A DNA stretch of 64,000 nucleotides from NCBI GenBank assembly GCA_029266635.1, contig JAQSWM010000002.1:248001-312000 (forward strand). The letters are read 5' to 3'. Under the pieces are notes generated by a model that saw nothing but the letters and a program-made list of their open reading frames with translations, ran no database searches and was not told where the DNA came from. Origin of the DNA: Sphingobacteriaceae bacterium (GTDB lineage Bacteria > Bacteroidota > Bacteroidia > Sphingobacteriales > Sphingobacteriaceae). A program made the position numbers and the translations under genes. Shown piece by piece: positions 50,319-58,708 of this stretch; the first letter of the stretch is position 1; every line of letters begins with the position of its first letter.

Positions 50319-50376
50319 GTTTAATTAAACCATTTCAGGTGGGCGGCGAAAGGCGCCCATCTTTAAAAATATTTAT

Positions 50377-51669
50377 ATGAAAAGACTTTTCTTATTAACC
50401 GGCCTAGTATTTAGTGCTTTTGCAATGAATGGCCAAACGGTTTACTTTTCGCAGGATTTTAATTCTTCCACGAATTACACTACTTACCAGGGCAGCCCGG
50501 TAACTGCTAACAAGTTTGACGCTATTCAGCTTGCAGGAAACACAACCGTTAATGCTACAAATAACAAATTACAGTTTGTTAAAAATGGGGGTACTGGAGT
50601 CAACCGCGGTAGTTTTACACGCACCACTAATTTCGCGGGTGCGCCAGCAACAGGGCCAGGCTTTCTGAAGTATTCTATGGATGTTTCTGTCTCTAATAAT
50701 TCTGCAGATGTTGCAAGTGGCTTCCGGTTCATGTTTGGTGATACGTTTCCCATAACTCCAGCCGCTCCCGCAAACGGAAATATCCATTCAGGGCTTTACA
50801 TTAACCCTACCAAGAATGCAGGTGAATTCAAAGTAGAATCTGAAAGTAATACCCAAACCCTTCCTAACACCTTTACCGGTACGCAGACAGTAATTTGGTA
50901 CATAAACAATACTGGTGCTGATGCAGGCTATAAAGCACCGGATGGCACAATAAACACAGTTCAGGATGACTATGCAGATGTTTGGGTTGTGAGCGGTAAT
51001 ACTAAAACTCTTGTTTTTAATGAAGAACCAGCTCTCACACCTGCAAAAACACTTAAAAATTTCAAACTGACTAATAATCCGAACTTCACAGCTACGATAG
51101 ATATAGACAATATTGTTATTTCTGAGGAGCCGGTTATTGTAGTACCTAAAATTGTGAGCGTGGCACCGGTAGCTCCTGTAACTGTGCCGTTGAAGACCCT
51201 GTTCAACCTTCTCCCTTTTCCAACAGAGGTAGAGGTTACTTACAACAACAATACTAAAGACATCGCTAAGATCACCTATTCTCCTCTAACCAACTACAAC
51301 CAATACCTGCTGGGCACCTACCAGGTTGTGGGAACAATAACTCCGAATAACGGTACCATAAACCCCAGCAAAATTTCAGTGGCAACTACAGTTACTGTTA
51401 GAGATAACATAGTCCTAACCAACACCTTCTCTCCAAATGGCGATGGTAAAAACGACACCTGGATTAACGAGGAATTAGCCCGTTACCAAAATACGTCTGT
51501 AGAAGTATATGACAGAGATGGACGCAGGTTATTCCAATCTACCGATCCGAAGATCGGTTGGGATGGCAAGAATGCGAACGGCGATGTAATTGCTGGTTCA
51601 TACTTCTATATTATCAAAGTGCCGGATTTGAGCATGGCCAAGAGAGGTGTGGTAACAGTTATTAAGTAA
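50377..51669 (+). CDS. Type IX-secreted surface protein with type B sorting domain
   Basis: This 430-residue protein has a signal peptide ending MNGQ. The first part (about 20-240) is a beta-sandwich-like region starting VYFSQDFNSSTNYTTYQG, resembling carbohydrate-binding modules of secreted lyases. A short Ig-like linker follows (about 245-340). The C-terminal domain TFSPNGDGKNDTWINEELARYQNTSVEVYDRDGRRLFQSTDPKIGWDGKNANGDVIAGSYFYIIKV is the CHU_C type B sorting signal. The protein should be exported by the type IX system and attached to the surface, probably to bind the glycan. It is followed 6 bases later by a PorP/SprF gene. Confidence 0.85.
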   Translation: MKRLFLLTGLVFSAFAMNGQTVYFSQDFNSSTNYTTYQGSPVTANKFDAIQLAGNTTVNATNNKLQFVKNGGTGVNRGSFTRTTNFAGAPATGPGFLKYSMDVSVSNNSADVASGFRFMFGDTFPITPAAPANGNIHSGLYINPTKNAGEFKVESESNTQTLPNTFTGTQTVIWYINNTGADAGYKAPDGTINTVQDDYADVWVVSGNTKTLVFNEEPALTPAKTLKNFKLTNNPNFTATIDIDNIVISEEPVIVVPKIVSVAPVAPVTVPLKTLFNLLPFPTEVEVTYNNNTKDIAKITYSPLTNYNQYLLGTYQVVGTITPNNGTINPSKISVATTVTVRDNIVLTNTFSPNGDGKNDTWINEELARYQNTSVEVYDRDGRRLFQSTDPKIGWDGKNANGDVIAGSYFYIIKVPDLSMAKRGVVTVIK

Positions 51670-51675
51670 TCAATT

Positions 51676-52617
51676 ATGAAAAGATATTCAACCTTATTTC
51701 TATTGTCAATGTTCGCCTGTGCGGGATTAAAAGCTCAGAACAGGCAGGACGTTGCAAATTTCTCGCAATTCAAGCAGCTCTTTAACCCAGCTTTGACTGG
51801 TTTGGAAGGAACTTCTATCAAGAACTTCTACCGGGATCAGTGGACTAGCTTTGAAGATGCTCCCCGCACTTTATTCCTTTCCGGCGAGGCAAACCTGCAG
51901 GATCTTACTAAATCTAAAGGCGATGGTTTACAGCATTCGTTCGGCATTTCTTTATTGCATGATACTTACGGAGCGTTAACCAACAATAATCTCAACCTTT
52001 CTTACGGTGCAGGAATTAAAATTGCCGATAAACTGCGTTTGAGGGCTGGCATTGCAGTTACGTATAACAACACCAAGTTTGATAATGCATCGTTGATTGT
52101 TGCGGATCCAACTGATCCGGCTTATACCTCGTTAAGCAATAACAACAATGTTAAAAAGTATGGTGTTAACATCGGAGTAGCTGTTACATCAGACGACTAT
52201 TATTTCGGGTATTCAGCCTCAGACCTTGTAAAAGGTGGCGACTCTGATGTGGCATATTTTAACGATGTGTATGTTTTGCAGCATACTGTTCAGGCAGGCT
52301 ACCGCCGGGCACTTTCAAGCAACATCGGCCTCGTGCTGAACGGAATCTATCGTTATGATGAAAACATGAAAGGCACTGCCGAGGCTCAACTGAAAACTGT
52401 ATTCCTAAACTCATTCTGGCTTGGAGCCGGATACAGGAACGATATTGCTTACACGTTTAATACGGGCGTACGCTTTAAGCAGTTTAAAATCGGCTACAGC
52501 CGCGAACTGTCATCGAACAAAATTGCAAATACATACAGAGGCGGCAACGAGATAACCCTTTCGTATAATTTTACACCTGTGTTTAGCGGTGCAGGCAAGA
52601 CACTTTCAATTTGGTAA
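51676..52617 (+). CDS. PorP/SprF family type IX secretion membrane protein
   Basis: This 313-residue beta-barrel protein has the family pattern FKQLFNPALTGLEGTSIKNFYRDQWTSFEDAPRTLFLSGEANLQD, then HSFGISLLHDTYGALTNNNLNLSYGAGI and a C-terminal outer-membrane strand. Members work with a type IX secretion client that has a type B sorting domain, and are usually encoded next to it. Here the partner is the gene 6 bases upstream. The pair sits inside a glycan-use operon instead of a gliding locus. Confidence 0.9.
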   Translation: MKRYSTLFLLSMFACAGLKAQNRQDVANFSQFKQLFNPALTGLEGTSIKNFYRDQWTSFEDAPRTLFLSGEANLQDLTKSKGDGLQHSFGISLLHDTYGALTNNNLNLSYGAGIKIADKLRLRAGIAVTYNNTKFDNASLIVADPTDPAYTSLSNNNNVKKYGVNIGVAVTSDDYYFGYSASDLVKGGDSDVAYFNDVYVLQHTVQAGYRRALSSNIGLVLNGIYRYDENMKGTAEAQLKTVFLNSFWLGAGYRNDIAYTFNTGVRFKQFKIGYSRELSSNKIANTYRGGNEITLSYNFTPVFSGAGKTLSIW

Positions 52618-52689
52618 GTGGTTTTATAACATGAATGAGGGATACGGAGACGTATCCCTTTTTCTTTGCTAACTTTTACATCTGATATC

Positions 52690-54366
52690 ATGAGAACATT
52701 TAAATCTATTTTCAAACAAGCGGGCATTGGAAAAACCGGAATTTTTTGGTTGTTCGCGATGCTCGGATGCAGCAGCGCTTTTGCGCAATCCAAGCCTAAC
52801 ATTGTGATGATCATAGTTGACCAGTGGCGGGCCGACGCATCGAAATTGAATGGATTTGCGCTAAACACAACTCCCTTTCTGGATAGCCTGGCCACAAACG
52901 GCACCTGGTTCAATAAGGCATATTGCGCCTCGCCGGCGTGTGTGCCAAGCCGCACGTCGCTCATGACTGGTCGCTTCCCGAGCGCTACCCACGTACGTTC
53001 AAACATGAACCTCGAGGATGCTTATTTTAAAACAGATTTGATTGACGTAGTGAAAGCACAGGGATATTCCACCGCTCTCATCGGCAAAAACCACAGCTAT
53101 TTAAAACCGGCTGACTTCGATTTTTGGAAAGGTTATTTCCACCTGGGAGTTGATACGCCCGAAGGTGCGGACGAAAAGGCTTTCAACGATTACATGAAAA
53201 CCACCAACTATTACATGGATGCCAAGCCTGCACCTTTTCCCGCCGAAATGCAGTTGCCTTCCCGCATTGTAAACGATTCTGAAAAGTGGATCAGCGACAC
53301 GAAAAGCAGTGACAAGCCTTTCTTCCTGTATATGTCGATTCCCGAGCCTCATAATCCCTACCAGGTTTCTGAGCCATACTATTCCATGTTCCCGCCCGAA
53401 TCGCTGCCACCGCTACGCACAGGTGCCGACGTACTTCCGTCGAAAGGAAACAAATGGGTATTGCAGCAAGAAATGTTGGAGATGGGCTATCCCGGATTTG
53501 AAAAGAACATCCCGCGTATCAGGAGCAACTATTACGGCATGCTCCGCCTGATCGACGATCAGCTTAAAGGTTTCGTAAGCTATTTAAAGGCCAACAACCT
53601 TTACGATAATACCATTCTGATTTTCATCGCCGATCATGGCGACTTTACAGGAGAATACGGCCTTATTAAAAAAGGCGTGGAAGTGCCCGAATCCTTAACC
53701 CGCATTCCCATGATCTGGCACGGGCCCGGCATCGTGGAAAACAAAAAGCCCCACATGGCACATGTAAGCAACGTAGATATTATGCCAACACTTTGCGATA
53801 TGCTGAATGTGCCTTTGCCAGAAGGCGTTCAGGGCCGAAGCATGTGGCCGCTGCTCACCGGGAAGGAATATCCAAAAGAAGAATTTGCGAGTATGATTGT
53901 GCAGCAGGGCTTTGGTGGGCTGCATTATACGGATTTAAAAGAGTACAACCCATACACACAAGATGGTACCTTAACCAAAGGCAAAATAGAATTCGACGAG
54001 CTAAACACCTGGACTCAAAGCGGGACGATGAGGATGTTGCGAAAGGGCGATTGGAAGCTTGTTTATGATATGCAAGGCTCGGGACAAATGTATAACCTGG
54101 CGAAAGATCCTTCTGAGGTTAAGAATCTGTATGATGATAAGCTGTATCGCGATAAGCAAATGGAGCTTTTACAGGCTTTAATGACCTGGGAACTTCGCAA
54201 CCAGGACCCGCTTCCACTGCCTCATCCCAACAAGGTAAGGACATATGGTTTCAAAACTGATCCGCGGAACTATTATGCTCCTTATAAAGATGAGCCGGAG
54301 CGGAAGTTGAAAGCTAATATTGAGGCGGCTAAAGAAGCCAAAAAAGCTAATTCAAAAAAACAGTAA
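52690..54366 (+). CDS. Sulfatase (formylglycine type)
   Basis: ATG 52690 gives 558 residues. The signal peptide ends SSAFAQ. NIVMIIVDQWRAD carries metal ligands, and ASPACVPSRTSLMTGR contains the C-x-P-S-R sequence in which cysteine becomes formylglycine (near residue 82). ADHGDFTGEYGLIKKG supplies further metal ligands. The length is normal for the S1 family. It should remove sulfate esters from the glycan before uptake or breakdown. The subfamily could not be assigned without a search. Confidence 0.93.
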   Translation: MRTFKSIFKQAGIGKTGIFWLFAMLGCSSAFAQSKPNIVMIIVDQWRADASKLNGFALNTTPFLDSLATNGTWFNKAYCASPACVPSRTSLMTGRFPSATHVRSNMNLEDAYFKTDLIDVVKAQGYSTALIGKNHSYLKPADFDFWKGYFHLGVDTPEGADEKAFNDYMKTTNYYMDAKPAPFPAEMQLPSRIVNDSEKWISDTKSSDKPFFLYMSIPEPHNPYQVSEPYYSMFPPESLPPLRTGADVLPSKGNKWVLQQEMLEMGYPGFEKNIPRIRSNYYGMLRLIDDQLKGFVSYLKANNLYDNTILIFIADHGDFTGEYGLIKKGVEVPESLTRIPMIWHGPGIVENKKPHMAHVSNVDIMPTLCDMLNVPLPEGVQGRSMWPLLTGKEYPKEEFASMIVQQGFGGLHYTDLKEYNPYTQDGTLTKGKIEFDELNTWTQSGTMRMLRKGDWKLVYDMQGSGQMYNLAKDPSEVKNLYDDKLYRDKQMELLQALMTWELRNQDPLPLPHPNKVRTYGFKTDPRNYYAPYKDEPERKLKANIEAAKEAKKANSKKQ

Positions 54367-54380
54367 GATCAAATCTTAAG

Positions 54381-56471
54381 ATGATGAGGTCGTGCTGTTT
54401 GATGTTGATTCTTTGGCTCGCGGTGTGGATGCCAGAGGTTTTATTGGGACAAGTCCCTGTTGATGTTTCGCAATTTAGCAGCCGAAGCGGTGCTACGGTT
54501 AATACAGCGAACAACCAAATAGCTGTAAACTGGCCGATAAACGAAAATAAAAAAGGCAATATCAAAATCAACCTGGATAATGCTAAGCCTTTGTTTGAAA
54601 GCATAGGGCTAACAACCGGGGCAGAAGTGCATACCGTTATAAAGAATCAGGATCCTGCATTTATCCTCACGGTTGGTAAACGGGACCTTGTTTCGCAAAA
54701 CGGCTGGAATATTTTCTTTGATTCAACGCCATATAAGCCACACCAAGCGTACGTTGTTAAGCTGGACAAAGACGGTGCGAAGGTTACTAGCAATGGATCT
54801 AGAACCAATATTTCTATCTCGGGGCTAAGCGCCGGCGGCTTTAAAGGCCACCTTGAAATAACCTTATACAATGGGAGCCCCTTATTAAACATTGCTGCCG
54901 TTGTCTCTACCGATAAAGATTCTACAGCAATTATTTATGACGCGGGTTTGGTGAGCAGCCAGCCTGCTTTTGAGAAAGTCGCGTGGTCAGATACTGACGG
55001 ATACTTGCAAGGCATTCATGCGGAGCAAGCATCGACAGCTACAAATGTGAAGGTTAAATACCGGGCCATCAGCGGCGAAAATGCGGAAGGCAGTGTTGCT
55101 ATTTTTCCGCCTCCGCACCAGTATTTTCCGCCTCTTGATAATGCATTTAATCTAAGGTTTACCTGGTACGGAAAAGGCTATCGCGATCTTGTACCGCAGT
55201 ACGGAATTGGAATCCGCAACGAGTTGATGGGTGACATGCGCTGGGTTCCCTGGTTCAATGCTCCGCCCAACACGCTCCAACGCCTTAATTTTTTTCTGCT
55301 CTTAAGCACACAGAAAGGCGGTCGGGTTATCGATGAGGTGAAGAAGTTCACCCACAACGATTCTTATAAATCACTTGATGGCTTTTACACCCTTGCCAGC
55401 CATTTCCATACGGAACATACAGATGATGTATTAACTCACAAGCCATTGCCTGAGGTGCCCGGCTTTGTAAAGGCTCTTAAAAAAACAGGTGTAAACATTA
55501 TGCATTTGGGCGAGTTTCACCTTGCCGGCAATCCCAAAGATCCCGGCCCACGGCGCCTGATTCAGTACAAAACGATGTTCCAGGAATGCGAGCGCTTATC
55601 ATCTGGGAACTTTCTGATGCTTCCAGGCGAAGAGCCAAATAACTTCTTTGGCGGGCATTGGATGAATCTTTTCCCCAAGCCGGTGTACTGGATAATGGAT
55701 CGGCAGAAAGGGCAGCCCTTTTTAGAGGATGTTCCGGGCTATGGCAAAGTGTATCGCGTAGGCGATAAAAACGATATGCTGGGTCTTCTAAAATCAGAGA
55801 ATGGGCTCGCCTGGACAGCGCACGCACGTACAAAGGGCTCCGTGGGCTATCCCGACAAGTATAAAGACGAAGAGTTTTACAAGTCAGATCGTTTCCTCGG
55901 AGCTGCGTGGAAGTCGCTGCCTGCAGATTTGTCGCAGCCGCGGCTCGGAAAACGAGCGCTGGATGTGATGGACGACATGGCGAATTGGGGTTTTCGGAAG
56001 CACGTAATCGGCGAAGCAGATATATTTAAACTTGAGCCGGACTATGAAGTGTACGGACATCTCAATGTTAATTATTTGCAACTCGATAAACTCCCCGAAT
56101 TTAAAGATGGATGGCAACCCGTGTTAACCGCCCTTGAACAAGGTAAGTTCTTCGTATCAACAGGCGAGGTTTTGCTGCCGCGATTTACGGTAAATGGAAA
56201 AGGTTCAGGAGAAGTACTGAAGATCAGCAAAGACGGTAAAGCTGAGGTGCAGTTGGATGTGGATTGGACATTTCCGTTAAGTTTCGCTGAAATTATATCC
56301 GGTGATGGCAATCAGGTTTTTCGTCAAAGAGTTGATTTGTCAAATACGGAGGCTTTTGGCAAGCAGTCGTTCAAGTTTCAAACAAACCTGAAAAACAAAA
56401 CTTGGCTGCGTGTTGAGGTCTGGGATGTGGCTTCGAATGGAGCATTTACGCAACAAATTTGGCTGGAATAG
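54381..56471 (+). CDS. Large secreted protein with a PHP-like metal motif, function unknown
   Basis: This 696-residue protein has a signal peptide (ending LLGQ). The first 310 residues look like beta-rich domains. At about 330-500 come possible metal-binding motifs: LASHFHTEHTDDVL, then MHLGEFHLAG, then LPGEEPNNFFGGHWMNLF and AWTAHARTKGS, in the order seen in CehA/McbA (PHP-like) metallohydrolases. A beta-sandwich C-terminal domain follows. The enzyme might be a phosphodiesterase-like or de-esterifying hydrolase acting on the glycan. I cannot name the family with certainty. It lies between a sulfatase and the GH127-type gene, all closely spaced. Confidence 0.62.
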   Translation: MMRSCCLMLILWLAVWMPEVLLGQVPVDVSQFSSRSGATVNTANNQIAVNWPINENKKGNIKINLDNAKPLFESIGLTTGAEVHTVIKNQDPAFILTVGKRDLVSQNGWNIFFDSTPYKPHQAYVVKLDKDGAKVTSNGSRTNISISGLSAGGFKGHLEITLYNGSPLLNIAAVVSTDKDSTAIIYDAGLVSSQPAFEKVAWSDTDGYLQGIHAEQASTATNVKVKYRAISGENAEGSVAIFPPPHQYFPPLDNAFNLRFTWYGKGYRDLVPQYGIGIRNELMGDMRWVPWFNAPPNTLQRLNFFLLLSTQKGGRVIDEVKKFTHNDSYKSLDGFYTLASHFHTEHTDDVLTHKPLPEVPGFVKALKKTGVNIMHLGEFHLAGNPKDPGPRRLIQYKTMFQECERLSSGNFLMLPGEEPNNFFGGHWMNLFPKPVYWIMDRQKGQPFLEDVPGYGKVYRVGDKNDMLGLLKSENGLAWTAHARTKGSVGYPDKYKDEEFYKSDRFLGAAWKSLPADLSQPRLGKRALDVMDDMANWGFRKHVIGEADIFKLEPDYEVYGHLNVNYLQLDKLPEFKDGWQPVLTALEQGKFFVSTGEVLLPRFTVNGKGSGEVLKISKDGKAEVQLDVDWTFPLSFAEIISGDGNQVFRQRVDLSNTEAFGKQSFKFQTNLKNKTWLRVEVWDVASNGAFTQQIWLE

Positions 56472-56498
56472 ACCACTATTTAATTTTAATTTTCTGCT

Positions 56499-58607
56499 AT
56501 GAAACTTGCGTTGTATTCTTTATTTGTTGGGGTTTTATTTGCATCGTGTGCTTTAGGACAGCAACAGGTGTTTGATCAGAGCAAGATTGTATTATCTCCG
56601 TTTTCGTACAACGAAGTAAAACTGCAAAGCGGTCCTTTAAAGAAGCAGTTCGATCAAGTTGAAAAATACTATTTAGCTATTTCAAATGATGATTTGCTAA
56701 AAGGTTTTCGGGAACGTGCGGGATTGCCTACAAATGGTGCCAAAGACCTTGGCGGTTGGTATAGCAATGACGTGTTTCATGTATTTGGTCAGCTCTTGGG
56801 TGGGATGAGCCGACTATATGCTGTGTCCGGCGATGAAGCAATGAGACAAAAAGTAGACGCTCTTATCTCCGAATGGGCCAAAACAATAGACAAAGACGGC
56901 TATTTCTTTTACTCAGCGAAGCCAAACGCCAAACACTACGTATATGAAAAAATGGTGGGCGGACTGGTTGATGCCTATGTTTTTACCGGCAACAAACAGG
57001 CTTTGCAGGAACTTGGAATCATAACAGACTGGGCTATAAAAAACCTGGGTCGTGAACGAATTTACGGTCAAACGCAATCTGAGTGGTACACGCTTTCTGA
57101 AAATCTTTACAGGGCGTACGCTGTAACCAAAGATAAAAAGTACCTGGATTTCGGCAAAGTCTGGGAATATTCCGACTACTGGAATTCCTACCTGGCGGGG
57201 ACACCTCCGATTGATTCAATCAGGCATCACGGTTACAGTCACCTCAACACCCTAAGCGGTGCTGCGGCTGCGTACCTTTTAACAGGCGACGAACACTACA
57301 AAACAACGGTCAAGAACGCATACAATTTCTTCAACGATACGCAGGCTTTTGCCACAGGCGGTTTCGCTCCAAATGAACGCCTGCTCACTAAAGACAAACT
57401 GATAGAAGCCTTAGAGACAACCCATAACACCTTTGAAACCCAATGCGGCTCCTGGGCGATTTTCAAATTGAGCAAGTATCTGATGGAAATCACCGGCGAC
57501 GCCAGGTATGGAGATTGGATTGAAAAAATGACCATCAACGGCATTGGCGCAGACATTCCGATGTCTGAAGATGGCAAGGTGTTATATTATTCAGACTATA
57601 ATCCTCGGCAAGGGCAGAAGCGCAATTATTTCTTGGGCTGGAGCTGTTGTACAGGCACCCGTCCCCAGGCTGTAGCTGAATATGCCGATCTGGTTTATTT
57701 CAAAGGGCCGACTGGCTTATATGTTAATTTGTTTGTGCCATCAGCGGTTAGCTGGAACGGTTTGTCTGTAACTCAATCCACAAATTATCCCGAGGTAAAC
57801 TTTACTGAGCTTACAATCAAAACCGGAACAGCAGGTAAAAAGATGGTTTTGGCATTTAGAAAGCCTTCCTGGGCAAAAGATGCTCCGCTGATTTACGTCA
57901 ATGGTAAAATTACAAAGTCGTTGTTGGCCGATAATTGGTTGAAAGTGGGCAGATTATGGAAAAATGGCGACAAAGTTAAAGTGGTATTTCCAATGAAGCT
58001 TTATTCGGATCGCTTAGACGAGACGAAGGCGTATCCGGCAGCAGTGATGTATGGCCCGGTAGCTATGGCGGTAAACGTTCAGGATGCTTATCCATCAGAC
58101 CTGATATCAGCGGACAAAATTGCTCACGGTTTTACGCCGGTGCCGACCAAAAAATTAAATTATGAGGTGTCTGGTTATCCGGGCCTGACATTAAAGCCGT
58201 ATTATCAGTATGCTGCTGAAGAACCTTATATTTTGTATGTGGATACAGCCGTACGGAATGTTATACCTGAAAGGAATTTGGCATTTAAGGGCGATTGGCA
58301 GAAAAATAAATGGGCTTTTTTTACCAAAGATACAAATGCAAGCCTGAGCGCATCTTTTCACGGAACAGGTTTAATCGTGTCGGGGATAGGGTATAAAAAT
58401 TCGGGTTTCATGAATATTGAGGTTGACGGCAAGCTGCTTGATTCTGTTGATACCTATTCGGCAAAGGGTCCGGAAGCTCCTTTTGAACTATCTTACAAAA
58501 ACCTTACGTCGGGCGCCCACCGGGTGAACATTTCTGCATCCGGCCAGAAAAATCCACTTTCAAAGGATAGCTATATCAATTTCTTAAAATTTAAGGCAAT
58601 CGAGTAA
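56499..58607 (+). CDS. Beta-L-arabinofuranosidase-like protein (GH127/DUF1680)
   Basis: This is a 702-residue secreted protein with signal LFASCALGQ. The alpha6/alpha6 barrel contains LGGWYSNDVFHVFGQLLGGMSRLYAVSGDE, NTFETQCGSWAIFKLSKYL and FLGWSCCTGTRPQAVAEYADL. The two adjacent Cys (CCTGT) and the Glu-Cys before them are the zinc ligands of GH127. The first pair is E-T-Q-C instead of the E-T-C seen in the founding member, so the ligand spacing is shifted. A C-terminal beta-sandwich (about 610-700) looks like a carbohydrate-binding domain. It probably releases L-arabinofuranose or a related sugar. Confidence 0.83.
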   Translation: MKLALYSLFVGVLFASCALGQQQVFDQSKIVLSPFSYNEVKLQSGPLKKQFDQVEKYYLAISNDDLLKGFRERAGLPTNGAKDLGGWYSNDVFHVFGQLLGGMSRLYAVSGDEAMRQKVDALISEWAKTIDKDGYFFYSAKPNAKHYVYEKMVGGLVDAYVFTGNKQALQELGIITDWAIKNLGRERIYGQTQSEWYTLSENLYRAYAVTKDKKYLDFGKVWEYSDYWNSYLAGTPPIDSIRHHGYSHLNTLSGAAAAYLLTGDEHYKTTVKNAYNFFNDTQAFATGGFAPNERLLTKDKLIEALETTHNTFETQCGSWAIFKLSKYLMEITGDARYGDWIEKMTINGIGADIPMSEDGKVLYYSDYNPRQGQKRNYFLGWSCCTGTRPQAVAEYADLVYFKGPTGLYVNLFVPSAVSWNGLSVTQSTNYPEVNFTELTIKTGTAGKKMVLAFRKPSWAKDAPLIYVNGKITKSLLADNWLKVGRLWKNGDKVKVVFPMKLYSDRLDETKAYPAAVMYGPVAMAVNVQDAYPSDLISADKIAHGFTPVPTKKLNYEVSGYPGLTLKPYYQYAAEEPYILYVDTAVRNVIPERNLAFKGDWQKNKWAFFTKDTNASLSASFHGTGLIVSGIGYKNSGFMNIEVDGKLLDSVDTYSAKGPEAPFELSYKNLTSGAHRVNISASGQKNPLSKDSYINFLKFKAIE

Positions 58608-58708
58608 CGAGTTCGCTTTGATGCCATATATTAATCTTGAATTTTTTACATCATTTCAGGGTGCAGTTTTCATTTTAATGGCGTAACTTTCTGTTTTGCT
58701 ATCAATCG

